This document shows positions 17,304 through 25,776 of a DNA stretch of 64,000 bases, piece after piece; the stretch's first letter is position 1; every line of letters starts with the position of its first letter. Position numbers and translations under genes: made by a program. This DNA comes from JABWCQ01 sp964587105 (GTDB taxonomy: Bacteria > Electryoneota > RPQS01): assembly GCA_964587105.1 (NCBI GenBank), contig CAZPKG010000001.1, forward strand, positions 186,001 through 250,000. The letters run 5' to 3'. The notes below the pieces were generated by a model that was not told where the DNA came from, made no database searches, and worked only from the letters and a program-made list of their open reading frames with translations.

Positions 17304-18032
17304 ATGGCAGTTGATGCAGTAACAGGCGCAAGCACAAGCACGTTCAACACGCCTTCCGTTGATCAAACCGCATCACGGTCGGATACGCTTGACCAGCTTG
17401 ACTTCTTGCAGATGCTGATGGCGCAAATGCGTAATCAGGATCCGATGAGTCCTATGGACAGCCAGGAATACGCGGCACAGCTCGCGCAATTCTCGTCCGT
17501 GCAGGAGTTGTCAAAAATCAAGTCTGCGCTGGATGAGTCGATCAATATGAATTTGCTGATGACGCAGTCCATCAACGGGAATCTCGCAGCGGCGCTTGTC
17601 GGAAAGACCGTGCGCGCGCAAAACAATACGGTGAGTGTAAACGGATCGGGAGCCGATCTTAGATTCGTTTTAGGCACGACGGCAACGAATGTCGAAATTC
17701 AAGTTGTTGACGAATCGGGTGAAGTTGTTCGGACAATTTCGGGCAACGCACACTCTGCAGGTGACGCAGCCGAATATTGGGATGGCCGTGACAACGCCGG
17801 CAATCGAGTGCCCGACGGAAACTACACATTTAATGTTGCCGCCACGGATGCAGACGGTAATGAAGTGACCGCCTCAACCTATATTACCGGTGTTGTTACG
17901 TCGATTAATTACGCGGACGGGCAGGTTACGCTGACAGTGAACGGTCAACAACTGTTCCTCGGCGACATAATGTCGGTGATGGCCACCGATGACTCCGGCG
18001 GCGACTCACAAAACTCGACTCTTCAAGGGTAA
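17304..18032 (+). CDS. flgD: Flagellar hook assembly (hook cap) protein FlgD
   Basis: This 242-residue protein caps the growing hook and helps polymerise FlgE. The N-terminal export and cap region shows FLQMLMAQMRNQDPMSPMDS and YAAQLAQFSSVQEL, the FlgD signature. The central part contains an Ig-like FlgD insert (AEYWDGRDNAGNRVPDGNY). The C-terminus VTSINYADGQVTLTVNGQ is also typical. Length is usual. It is followed 5 bases later by the flagellar operon protein and then flgE. Confidence 0.95.
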   Translation: MAVDAVTGASTSTFNTPSVDQTASRSDTLDQLDFLQMLMAQMRNQDPMSPMDSQEYAAQLAQFSSVQELSKIKSALDESINMNLLMTQSINGNLAAALVGKTVRAQNNTVSVNGSGADLRFVLGTTATNVEIQVVDESGEVVRTISGNAHSAGDAAEYWDGRDNAGNRVPDGNYTFNVAATDADGNEVTASTYITGVVTSINYADGQVTLTVNGQQLFLGDIMSVMATDDSGGDSQNSTLQG

Positions 18033-18037
18033 CCGAA

Positions 18038-18445
18038 ATGAGTTCGATTGATACATTGCTAACGCGCCTGCAGCAGATTCAACCGGTCGGTAGTCCAACG
18101 ACTGCACCGGTATCGCGACCGGTTCAGCCGCAGCCGCAAGTCTCTAACGGCAAATTCGGCGAACTATTCGAGCAAACAGTCCGCGACACGCAACCGGTAA
18201 AATTCTCGTCTCACGCTCAGAATCGTTTGCAGCATCGTCAGATTAGTTTAACGGATCCGCAAGTTGCACGCTTGGAAAAAGGCGTGACCAGCGCGGCGGA
18301 CAAAGGGGCGGAATCATCGCTTGTCTTACTCGACAACTTAGCTTTCATCGTGAGCGTGCGTAACCGCACAGTGGTCACAGCATTGGACCAAGCACAAACG
18401 AACTCTCACGTCTTCACACAAATTGATAGTGCAGTAATCGCATAA
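18038..18445 (+). CDS. Flagellar operon protein of the TIGR02530 type
   Basis: This 135-residue protein has a Pro/Gln-rich N-terminus and a conserved-looking core: VKFSSHAQNRLQHRQISLTD, then LEKGVTSAADKGAESSLVLL and AFIVSVRNRTVVTALD. This matches the small protein often encoded between flgD and flgE in Firmicutes and other phyla and annotated only as 'flagellar operon protein' (TIGR02530). Its role is not firmly established in the family. The SxHAxxRLxxRxI core and the position make the family call solid; function is left open. Confidence 0.82.
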   Translation: MSSIDTLLTRLQQIQPVGSPTTAPVSRPVQPQPQVSNGKFGELFEQTVRDTQPVKFSSHAQNRLQHRQISLTDPQVARLEKGVTSAADKGAESSLVLLDNLAFIVSVRNRTVVTALDQAQTNSHVFTQIDSAVIA

Positions 18446-18485
18446 AACAGTAACAGGGCCGGTCCTCTTGCAGGAGGCCCCAACA

Positions 18486-18507
18486 CGGGCGGAACGATTG
18501 ACGCCCG
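18486..18507 (+). other. Hairpin in the leader upstream of flgE
   Basis: A perfect 6-bp stem CGGGCG/CGCCCG closes a 10-nt loop 17 bases before the flgE ATG, close to its ribosome site. A second imperfect hairpin (gggcc...cctc/gagg...ccc, about 18456-18480) precedes it. There is no T-run, so a role in translation or RNA stability is more likely than termination. Confidence 0.45.
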
Positions 18508-18523
18508 AAAAGGGAACCACATT

Positions 18524-20197
18524 ATGATGACATCACTTTTCAGCGCCGTGGCGGGTCTTTCGACTCACCAAACCAAAATGGACGTCATTGGCGACAACCT
18601 CGCCAACGTCAACACCATCGGATTCAAGACGAGCCGAGTGTCGTTCGCGACCGGCTTCTCTCAGCTCTTGCAGCCGGCGGAAGGTCCTATTGATGAGCGC
18701 GGCGGCAGCAACGGCATTGAAGTCGGCTTGGGAACGCGCATCAACTCAATCGATCGCGTCTTCTCGCAGGGTAATTTTGAAAACACCGGCAATCGTAACG
18801 ACCTCGCGATTCAAGGCGACGGTTTCTTCGTGCTCGGCGACGGCCAGCGCCAGTATTTCGCGCGCGCCGGTAACTTCCAAGTTGACGCCGATGGATCGCT
18901 GCTCGCAGCGGGCGGCCGCATGCATGTGCTGGGTCGAGCGGCCGATAAGAACGGCGTGTTGATTCCGTCTTCGGCAATCGAGCCGCTGAAGCTTCCGTTC
19001 GGTGAAAAGGACCCTGCGAAGGCAACGACCGAAATTCGCTACTTCTGTAATCTGGACGCCAATTCATCCAAGCTGCAGACCTACTCGGCATCGTTTGCGT
19101 TTATCTCTGAGGGTATTCCGGCAAATCGTCTAACTGAACTCAACTCGCTTGATCAGGCGACTGCGCCGATGGATGACGGCGACGTGATTCGTTTGACGGC
19201 CACCCGTCGAGACGGCACCTCAGTGAATATTGAATTCACATATGGCGAAAGCAATGACGGAACGACGGTCGGCGATCTGCTTGATCACTTTAACTCAGCA
19301 GAAGGCTTCGATTCAGAATCACAAACCGGTTCCAAGTTGGCCGTCGACGCCTCGGGCAAGATGATTCTTAAGGACAATCTCGCGGGCAACAGCCAGACGA
19401 CAATTTCGATGTCGTTTGAAGACCTTCAAGGGTCAACGGCCTCTTCAGTGCTGCTGCCGACGTTCGTGAATACGGAAACCGGATTGACCGGAACACATTC
19501 GGCCTCAATCTACGTTTATGACAGCCGCGGTGAACGACACAAAGTTGAAGTGAACTTCACGCAGGATACTTCGTCGGAGAACAAGTGGAAATGGGAAGCC
19601 ATTGTTGACGACGGTGGCGTTGATGAAATCAACAACTTCCTCGCAGGAAACAACGGAGAAGTGAGTTTCAACAGCGACGGCTCGCTGCTTAGCTTTGATG
19701 GCGGCCCGTTGACGTTCACGCCTCCGCAGGCGCAATCGTTGGTCGTAAACCTGAATGCCGGAACGGTTGGAACGTTTGACGGTGTCACTCAGTTTTCGTC
19801 GCCGACGACGACTATCGCACTGCACCAGGACGGTCATGCGATGGGCGTTCTGTCGGACTTTACGGTTGACAATGAAGGGAAAATTATCGGCAGCTATTCC
19901 AACGGAATTTCGCGCACACTTGGCCAGATTGCTTTGGCACGATTCGCGAACCCCGCCGGTCTGACGTTGTCGGGAGAAAATATTTACAGTGCGACGGTGA
20001 ACTCAGGCGACCCGCTGATCGGCGTTGACAATGGGAACGTCAACCAAATTTATGCGGGTTACTTGGAACTCAGCACGGTGGACATGGCGGAACAATTTAC
20101 GGAGATGATTATCGCTCAAAGAGGTTTTCAGGCAGCGTCTCGTGTGATCACGATCGTTGACCAGCTTCTGAACGAAGTCACCCAGCTCAAGCGGTAA
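18524..20197 (+). CDS. flgE: Flagellar hook protein FlgE
   Basis: The hook subunit, 557 residues, longer than the 403 of Salmonella and typical of hooks with extra surface domains. The N-terminal axial signature is DVIGDNLANVNTIGFKTSR. The FlgE/F/G beta domain follows (NRNDLAIQGDGFFVLGDG), and the C-terminal helix ends FQAASRVITIVDQLLNEVTQ. Two ATGs are adjacent at 18524/18527. It is preceded by a 78-base structured leader and followed by a GC-rich hairpin, which suggests its mRNA level is set separately from its neighbours. Confidence 0.96.
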   Translation: MMTSLFSAVAGLSTHQTKMDVIGDNLANVNTIGFKTSRVSFATGFSQLLQPAEGPIDERGGSNGIEVGLGTRINSIDRVFSQGNFENTGNRNDLAIQGDGFFVLGDGQRQYFARAGNFQVDADGSLLAAGGRMHVLGRAADKNGVLIPSSAIEPLKLPFGEKDPAKATTEIRYFCNLDANSSKLQTYSASFAFISEGIPANRLTELNSLDQATAPMDDGDVIRLTATRRDGTSVNIEFTYGESNDGTTVGDLLDHFNSAEGFDSESQTGSKLAVDASGKMILKDNLAGNSQTTISMSFEDLQGSTASSVLLPTFVNTETGLTGTHSASIYVYDSRGERHKVEVNFTQDTSSENKWKWEAIVDDGGVDEINNFLAGNNGEVSFNSDGSLLSFDGGPLTFTPPQAQSLVVNLNAGTVGTFDGVTQFSSPTTTIALHQDGHAMGVLSDFTVDNEGKIIGSYSNGISRTLGQIALARFANPAGLTLSGENIYSATVNSGDPLIGVDNGNVNQIYAGYLELSTVDMAEQFTEMIIAQRGFQAASRVITIVDQLLNEVTQLKR

Positions 20198-20208
20198 GCT
20201 AAGCGGCT

Positions 20209-20237
20209 TGCGGCGCGCCCTCCCCGGGCGCGCCGCA
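20209..20237 (+). other. Strong GC-rich hairpin between flgE and fliL
   Basis: TGCGGCGCGCC pairs perfectly with GGCGCGCCGCA (11 bp) around a 7-nt loop, 12 bases after the flgE stop. It lacks a T-run. It may protect the 3' end of the abundant flgE message or weaken read-through into fliL. It sits in a 152-base spacer in which I see no gene. Confidence 0.6.
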
Positions 20238-20349
20238 GGGCCCGCGTCGCAGAGCAATCGTTCCAGTCCGTTTCCCCCTCATACCGTCGCCATCGTTAAC
20301 GTTTCGTCCGCGCACAGCGGCCGGCACACTCTTCGTCACAAGGTGAGAG

Positions 20350-20916
20350 ATGGCAAAAGAAAAACCCGCAAAACCAGAAGCGCCGGCGCCTGCGCCTGAG
20401 CCTAAGAAGAAATCCCCGCTGATGAAGTACCTTATCATCGCGGGAATCCTCATTGCTCAAACTGCCGGAGCATACTTCGTTCAAAAGATGATATTCTTTC
20501 CCAGCCCGGAATCTGCGATTGAACATTCGGCCGACGAAGAGTCGGCAGCTGCTGAGGAGTCTGAAGAAGAGTCATCTGAAGAAGGCGGCAAGAAGGAAGG
20601 CGAAGCAAAAGGCGGAGCTTCCATTGCGCTGTTGGATGAAATTATCGTCAATCCGGCAGGAACAGGCGGCCGCAGATTCCTTTCCACCATCGTTGGGCTG
20701 ACACTAAAAGACAGCAAGAGCGAAGCTGCTGTACAAGGGCAGATGCCGATCATCCGCGATGCGGCCATCACATTACTTTCCTCCAAAAGTCTTGACCAAC
20801 TCGCCAGCGTTGCCTACCGTGACTCCATTCGACAAGAGTTAATGGCGACCGTGAACGGACTCGTGAAAGAAAAACCCGTGACCGGCGTCGTGTTCTCAAC
20901 TTACGTCTTGCAATAG
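20350..20916 (+). CDS. fliL: Flagellar basal body-associated protein FliL
   Basis: This 188-residue single-pass inner-membrane protein has a Pro/Lys-rich cytoplasmic start and a membrane helix at about residues 24-45. An acidic Glu/Ser-rich linker (residues 55-90) leads to the periplasmic FliL domain (LDEIIVNPAGTGGRRFLSTIVGLTL; MPIIRDAAITLLSSKSLDQL; VVFSTYVLQ). FliL surrounds the stator units and aids torque or stator stability. It is followed 6 bases later by fliM. Confidence 0.93.
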   Translation: MAKEKPAKPEAPAPAPEPKKKSPLMKYLIIAGILIAQTAGAYFVQKMIFFPSPESAIEHSADEESAAAEESEEESSEEGGKKEGEAKGGASIALLDEIIVNPAGTGGRRFLSTIVGLTLKDSKSEAAVQGQMPIIRDAAITLLSSKSLDQLASVAYRDSIRQELMATVNGLVKEKPVTGVVFSTYVLQ

Positions 20917-20922
20917 CCGAAC

Positions 20923-21912
20923 ATGAGCAAAATTCTCACACAAGACGAAATCGATTCGCTACTCAGGAATGTAGCGTCTGGTGAAACAGTCGAACCGAGC
21001 ACCACTTCGTCGGATCGGCCCGTTCATCTTTACGATTTCAAACACCCTGATCGCATGTCGAAAGACCAGGTTCGGGCGTTGCGCACTATTCATGACAGCT
21101 TTGCGCGTGCGTTCGGTACCTATCTTTCAGGCACATTGCGGACGTTGGTGGATATCAATCTGCTTTCAATCGACCAGGCCGCGTATTCTGAATATATGCT
21201 CTCATTGTCCGTTCCTTCGTGCCTATATATTGTCTCCTCAAACCAGCTTAAAGGATCGGTGATTCTGGAAGTCTCGCCGCAATTTTCGCTATTGGTTGTG
21301 GACAGACTTCTGGGCGGATTAGGAACACGGCAAGAGATCATGCGCGAAATGACGATTATTGAACAAACGATATTGCGTCGCGTGATTGAATCCGGGTTGT
21401 CGTCGCTTTCTGATGCATGGCGGACGGTGCATCCAATGTCGTTGTACGTTGAATCCTATGAAGCCAACCCGCAGTTCGTGCAGATTGCTCCTGCATCCGA
21501 ATCCGCAGTTGTTATTTCATGCGAAATTGTCATCCGCGACTTCACATATCCGATGAACCTGTGCTTCCCGTACTTTGTTCTCGAACCGCTGCTCGGAAAT
21601 CTGTCCACCGGTTGGGCCAACATGACCACCAAGCAGATTCGCCCGGAAGAAAAAAATGAGTTAATCGAACGCGTGCGACTAAGCAAGCTGCCCGTGCGCG
21701 CGCAATTGGGTTCGACGATGATAACTATGCACGACTACCTGTCGCTCAAATTAGGCGACGTTGTGCTGCTCGACCAGAGAGTGGAAGACCCCGTTAAAGT
21801 GTGGGTGGATAGAAAAGTGAAGTTCTGGGCTGAGCCCGGCAACTCGAAGTACCAACAAGCTATTCGCATAACGCGAGTTATTTCCGATCAAGAGGAGATC
21901 GTCCATGAGTGA
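20923..21912 (+). CDS. fliM: Flagellar motor switch protein FliM
   Basis: This switch (C-ring) protein has 329 residues, usual length. The N-terminal peptide ILTQDEIDSLL is the CheY-phosphate binding motif, so the motor is expected to obey chemotaxis signalling. The middle CheC-like domain contains the FliG contact region (DRLLGGLG), and the C-terminal SpoA-like domain has LRAQLGS-type sequence (PVRAQLGSTMITMHDYLSLKLGD, in part). It overlaps the following fliN/fliY gene by 8 bases. Confidence 0.96.
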   Translation: MSKILTQDEIDSLLRNVASGETVEPSTTSSDRPVHLYDFKHPDRMSKDQVRALRTIHDSFARAFGTYLSGTLRTLVDINLLSIDQAAYSEYMLSLSVPSCLYIVSSNQLKGSVILEVSPQFSLLVVDRLLGGLGTRQEIMREMTIIEQTILRRVIESGLSSLSDAWRTVHPMSLYVESYEANPQFVQIAPASESAVVISCEIVIRDFTYPMNLCFPYFVLEPLLGNLSTGWANMTTKQIRPEEKNELIERVRLSKLPVRAQLGSTMITMHDYLSLKLGDVVLLDQRVEDPVKVWVDRKVKFWAEPGNSKYQQAIRITRVISDQEEIVHE

Positions 21913-22780
21913 GACTTTTCGTATTCCCGTTACTGAAGACTCGCGAATTCGTGCGGAAAAGCAGTTCGCGCAACAGCTCTCCAAGAATCTCGGATCCTAC
22001 ATCGAGCGGCAGCTTGAAGTCACCGTTGACGGGCCGTATGCCTTCGATTTTAAGGAAGTCAAAGCACTATTGCCGGGCGAAGTCGTCGCGTGCAGCATAA
22101 GCACGGTTGACTTGTCAATCGGCCGCACACAGTTCTTGATGAGCAAACAGTACGCGGCAGTGATTGCGGACTTGCTCAACATGGGTGACGGCTCAGCGCA
22201 ATTTGTCGCAGAAGAGCATCTCGAAACGGTGCGCGATCTGTTCAAGGAAACGGTCGGAGCGTACTTCAGTGAAATCGGAAAAGGCGGTGGACCGCATCAC
22301 ATCGCTGAAGAAGCACGCGCCGTCGTCATGGATATTTCGCCGTCGGATTTTGTTGGCTCTTGGACCGTCAGCGTCTTAAATGCAGGCCCCGATCCTGCGT
22401 TGACAATTGTCAAGATCACCAGCAATGAGCTGATTGACGCGCTGTTCCCGCCCAAAAATGTGCCCAAGAAGAGCGCAGGAGGGAACGAAGGGGTTGACCT
22501 TATCGATCCGATGCTCAAGAAAGAGATGAGCCTTGTGATGGATATTGAGTTGCCGATCTCTATTGAATTGGGGCGGACTCACATGCTGATTCGCGACATT
22601 GTCAAACTTTCGCCCGGTTCCGTGGTTGAATTGGATAAACTCTCCGGCGAGCCGGTGGACTTGTATGTGAACAACAAGCGTTTTGCACGTGGGGAAGTTG
22701 TCGTGATCGAAGAAAACTTCGCCGTTCGCATCACCGAATTGATAAATCCAGAGGAACGTTTCGCGAGTAGCAAAAACTGA
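21905..22780 (+). CDS. fliN: Flagellar motor switch protein FliN, FliY-like long form
   Basis: At 291 residues this is about twice the length of enteric FliN (137). The last ~80 residues are the SpoA/FliN domain (MDIELPISIELGRTHMLIRD; SVVELDKLSGEPVDLYVNNK). The N-terminal ~200 residues resemble one CheC-type unit (LETVRDLFKETVGAYFSEIG), as in FliY of Bacillus and Thermotoga, although the CheC phosphatase motif is not obvious. It may be a switch protein with a reduced or absent CheY-P phosphatase function. It overlaps fliM and precedes fliO by 2 bases. Confidence 0.88.
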   Translation: MSETFRIPVTEDSRIRAEKQFAQQLSKNLGSYIERQLEVTVDGPYAFDFKEVKALLPGEVVACSISTVDLSIGRTQFLMSKQYAAVIADLLNMGDGSAQFVAEEHLETVRDLFKETVGAYFSEIGKGGGPHHIAEEARAVVMDISPSDFVGSWTVSVLNAGPDPALTIVKITSNELIDALFPPKNVPKKSAGGNEGVDLIDPMLKKEMSLVMDIELPISIELGRTHMLIRDIVKLSPGSVVELDKLSGEPVDLYVNNKRFARGEVVVIEENFAVRITELINPEERFASSKN

Positions 22781-22782
22781 CA

Positions 22783-23124
22783 ATGGGCGTTGACGTTTTC
22801 AAAACCTTTGCGGCGTTAGCCTTTGTACTTGGACTGATCTTCGTCCTGGCTTGGGCGTATCGCAAATACCTTCCGACCGGCTCGCCTGTTGGCAAGGAGC
22901 AGGAAGGTTGGCGTGTACTTGGCTCGCGAATGCTTGGACCGGGCCGTCAAATTATTGTGCTTGAGGTTGGTCAGAAGTTGTTGTTGGTAGGTTTGACTAA
23001 AGAGAGCATGAACAGTCTAATGGAGATTGATTCAGAGAGCGATCGCAAATTGGTTGTTGACGCTCTCGCGAACAAATCTTCGACCACGTTTGCGGATATT
23101 TTGAAAAGGACAAAGTCCGCGTGA
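22783..23124 (+). CDS. fliO: Flagellar export apparatus assembly protein FliO
   Basis: This 113-residue protein has one N-terminal membrane helix (about residues 7-27) and a small cytoplasmic beta-rich domain (WRVLGSRMLGPGRQIIVLEV; LLLVGLTKESM), the usual FliO form. FliO helps FliP assemble into the export gate. It lies between fliN/fliY and fliP and overlaps fliP by 4 bases. Confidence 0.9.
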   Translation: MGVDVFKTFAALAFVLGLIFVLAWAYRKYLPTGSPVGKEQEGWRVLGSRMLGPGRQIIVLEVGQKLLLVGLTKESMNSLMEIDSESDRKLVVDALANKSSTTFADILKRTKSA

Positions 23125-23855
23125 AACGGTCATTGATTTTTCTTGGATTGCTCTTGTTTGCGTCGCAGGCTTTTGCGCAAGCGTTGCCGACGATTTCTCT
23201 GCAAGTCGACAGCAGTCCTGATCCCGCAAAAACGGTGACTACGCTGCAGATCGTCGGATTGATGACGATGCTTGCGCTTGCACCAGCTCTGGTCTTGATG
23301 ATGACGAGCTTCACGCGGATCATTATCGTGTTTCATTTTCTGAGACAGGCTATGGGAGCGGCACAGGTTCCGCCCGCGCAATTGATGGTTGGTTTGGCCC
23401 TTATTCTTACGTTCTACATCATGTCGCCCGCAATCAACGAGGCAAATACAACAGGTTTGCAGCCGTACATGCGCGGTGAAATTGAGCAAAAGCAAGCGTG
23501 GGAAAATGCCTCGAAGCCGTTTAAAGAGTTTATGCTCAGGCAGGTTCGTGAGAAGGATTTGGCGTTGTTTGCGCAAATGGCGAATGATACCGCACCCGCG
23601 AATATTTCCGAAATCGGCATGTCGGTGTTACTGCCGGCTTACGTTGTGAGCGAATTGCGAATTGCGTTTCAAATTGGTTTCGTTATCTACCTTCCGTTTC
23701 TAATCATTGACATGGTTGTTTCATCAGTATTGCTGGCTATGGGAATGATGATGCTTCCGCCGGTGACGGTTAGTCTGCCGTTCAAAATCCTTCTGTTCGT
23801 GATGGTCGATGGCTGGTATCTGTTGGTTCAATCGCTCGTAAAGAGTTTTCACTAA
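23121..23855 (+). CDS. fliP: Flagellar type III export gate protein FliP
   Basis: The protein has 244 residues with a cleavable-type signal sequence (residues 1-18), a known feature of FliP, then four membrane helices. The signatures are ALVLMMTSFTRIIIVFHFLRQAMG near residue 60-80 (quoted in part), FVIYLPFLIIDMVVSSVL, and the terminal helix. It forms the core of the FliPQR pore. GTG start, coupled to fliO. Confidence 0.96.
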   Translation: MKRSLIFLGLLLFASQAFAQALPTISLQVDSSPDPAKTVTTLQIVGLMTMLALAPALVLMMTSFTRIIIVFHFLRQAMGAAQVPPAQLMVGLALILTFYIMSPAINEANTTGLQPYMRGEIEQKQAWENASKPFKEFMLRQVREKDLALFAQMANDTAPANISEIGMSVLLPAYVVSELRIAFQIGFVIYLPFLIIDMVVSSVLLAMGMMMLPPVTVSLPFKILLFVMVDGWYLLVQSLVKSFH

Positions 23856-23863
23856 GGAAAGTT

Positions 23864-24133
23864 ATGACACAAGAGCTTGCAGCATATCTTACCAGTCAGG
23901 CGCTCACCACGGCGTTGATCGTCAGTGCGCCGATGCTATTGGCCGGAATGATCGTGGGCATTGCCGTGTCGATCTTTCAGGCTGTAACACAGATCAATGA
24001 AATGACTTTGGCTTTTGTTCCCAAGATTGTTGTTACCGCATTGGCGTTGCTGATTTTCATGCAGTGGATGGCCGCCAAGCTTGTGGATTTCATGCAGTAC
24101 ATTTTTGCACTTATACCCAATATCGCAAAATGA
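23864..24133 (+). CDS. fliQ: Flagellar type III export gate protein FliQ
   Basis: This 89-residue protein has two membrane helices and the family motif VSIFQAVTQINEMTLAFVPK. It wraps the FliP ring in the export gate. A good AAGGAAAG ribosome site precedes it. It ends overlapping the ATG of a HDOD gene (ATGA), not fliR, which is unusual because fliP, fliQ and fliR are normally adjacent. Confidence 0.96.
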   Translation: MTQELAAYLTSQALTTALIVSAPMLLAGMIVGIAVSIFQAVTQINEMTLAFVPKIVVTALALLIFMQWMAAKLVDFMQYIFALIPNIAK

Positions 24134-24984
24134 AATCACGTGAAGAAATAGCCGATACATTGCGCGGCATTAAGAATCTGCCGACGTTGCCCGATGTAGC
24201 GACGAAGGTTTTGCAATTATCGGAGAATCCCGATGTCTCGCAAAAAGACATTGCCGATGCCGTCGAGCGTGACCCTGCAATCGCCACACGCTTGCTAAAG
24301 CTTGTCAATTCGCCTTACTTCGGCATTCGCGGCACGGTGACGAGTATTCAGCAGTCGTTGGTATTTCTGGGCGTCTCAAATTTGCGGAATCTGGTTTTGT
24401 CCACAAGCGTGATGGACCTCTTCAGCCAAGAAGGCGAAGTAGGCTCTTACGGGCGACGCGGATTGTGGGTACATTCGATGGCGACCGCGCTGGCCGCTCG
24501 CGACTTGTCGAGAAAGATGCGCGTTTCCGACACTGAAGTTGCGTTTACCGCCGGCCTCATACACGACGTTGGCAAGGTTGTTTTCGACAAGTACTTTCAT
24601 GATGAGTTCAAGCGCATTGTGGAATTGATGGATGCGCATGGTGCATCAATGATGGACGCAGAGACCGCAGTGCTCGGGATGAATCACGCTGAAGTCGGGC
24701 TATACTTGGCACATATGTGGTCGTTGCCTGAAGTTCTGGTTGACGCGGTCGGCTGTCACCATGCGCCGCGCTCAGCAAGAAAAGACCCGCAGCTTGCGGC
24801 GTTGATTGGTTATGCAGATCACGTTGTGAGAATGCTTCAACTTGGCAATGGAGGCGGAGCGGCGCCTGAACTTGAAGACCAATTTCAAGTCGTGCTACCG
24901 CTACCCGATGGCGCGCTGGAACAATTCTGCGAAGAGTCCGGCGAACTACTCGAAGAGCAGGTCAATTCGCTCGTCGGTTTGTAA
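24130..24984 (+). CDS. HDOD-domain signalling protein inserted between fliQ and fliR
   Basis: The ATG at 24130 overlaps the fliQ stop and gives 284 residues; an upstream in-frame start at 24064 would lie inside fliQ. The HDOD domain spans about residues 10-210: IKNLPTLPDVATKVLQL, the YFGIRG turn and the LVNSPYF helix are family hallmarks. An HD pair (His145-Asp146 in LIHDVGKVVFDKYF) is kept, though many HDOD proteins lose catalytic residues. The C-terminal ~60 residues are acidic and unclassified. HDOD proteins are linked to c-di-GMP and motility control in other bacteria. Its tight coupling to fliQ suggests co-expression with the export gate. Confidence 0.9.
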   Translation: MKSREEIADTLRGIKNLPTLPDVATKVLQLSENPDVSQKDIADAVERDPAIATRLLKLVNSPYFGIRGTVTSIQQSLVFLGVSNLRNLVLSTSVMDLFSQEGEVGSYGRRGLWVHSMATALAARDLSRKMRVSDTEVAFTAGLIHDVGKVVFDKYFHDEFKRIVELMDAHGASMMDAETAVLGMNHAEVGLYLAHMWSLPEVLVDAVGCHHAPRSARKDPQLAALIGYADHVVRMLQLGNGGGAAPELEDQFQVVLPLPDGALEQFCEESGELLEEQVNSLVGL

Positions 24985-24990
24985 TTACGC

Positions 24991-25773
24991 ATGGAACTTC
25001 CGTTCGGGCTTGCGTCAATAGAACATTTTGTTCTGATCTTTATTCGGATTGCCTCTGCGCTGGCCGTCTTGCCGATCTTTCGTCATCGCTCCGTACCCGC
25101 TTCGTTGAAAGCCGGGTTGGCTCTTTCACTGACTCTTCTAATTGCTCCAACCATCGCGCAAGCAACGAGGCCGCCGAGCGGAACAATCGCTGACTACTTG
25201 GTGATGGGACTAAGCGAGACAGTTTGCGGTTTGTTGATGGGATTTGCGGGGCAATTCGTGTTCTACGCCATCGAAATTTGCGGTAGAATCTTGGGTTTGC
25301 AGTCGGGGCTTTCAATTGTGGCGACAATTGATCCGAACAGCGAACAACAGAGTGACGTGCTGACGCAGATATACGAAATGTTAGCGATGCTGGTGTTTCT
25401 GTCTCTCGACGGACATCTTATGATGCTGCAAGCGCTGAGATCCAGCTTTGACGCGATTGCAATCGGATCGGTTGCAATTGACGGAAAGCTTGCCGAGTGG
25501 TCGGTAGCACAAACCGGAATCGTTCTTTCACGGGGGATTCAACTTGCGGCGCCGATGATGGTAACTCTGTTTCTGAGCGACGTTGCACTGGGCATCCTCA
25601 CGAGAGTCGCACCGACTATGAACGTCTTTGTACTTGGGTTTCCGCTCAAAATCGGGATTACCCTTCTGTTCGCGTCGCTAACGGCCAGCACGGTCGCGGC
25701 AATCTTCGCGGCACAGTACGGTCAATTTATGCAAGAGATTCCGACCTTTCTTCGGATACTATCCGGACATTAA
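24991..25773 (+). CDS. fliR: Flagellar type III export gate protein FliR
   Basis: This 260-residue protein has about six hydrophobic segments and the FliR patterns: FVLIFIRIASALAVLPIF near the start and IAVRVAP/LTRVAPTMNVFVLGFPLKI near residue 210. It completes the FliPQR pore. Its start is 6 bases after the HDOD gene and its end is 3 bases before flhB. Confidence 0.95.
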   Translation: MELPFGLASIEHFVLIFIRIASALAVLPIFRHRSVPASLKAGLALSLTLLIAPTIAQATRPPSGTIADYLVMGLSETVCGLLMGFAGQFVFYAIEICGRILGLQSGLSIVATIDPNSEQQSDVLTQIYEMLAMLVFLSLDGHLMMLQALRSSFDAIAIGSVAIDGKLAEWSVAQTGIVLSRGIQLAAPMMVTLFLSDVALGILTRVAPTMNVFVLGFPLKIGITLLFASLTASTVAAIFAAQYGQFMQEIPTFLRILSGH

Positions 25774-25776
25774 TTC

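Noticed and set aside
20310..20335. GGCACACTCTTC before fliL considered as a sigma-54 site
   Set aside because: The -12 dinucleotide is GT rather than GC, breaking the most conserved element.
24064..24129. Upstream start for the HDOD gene
   Set aside because: It would lie inside fliQ in another frame; the ATG at 24130 gives the normal ATGA overlap and starts right at the domain.
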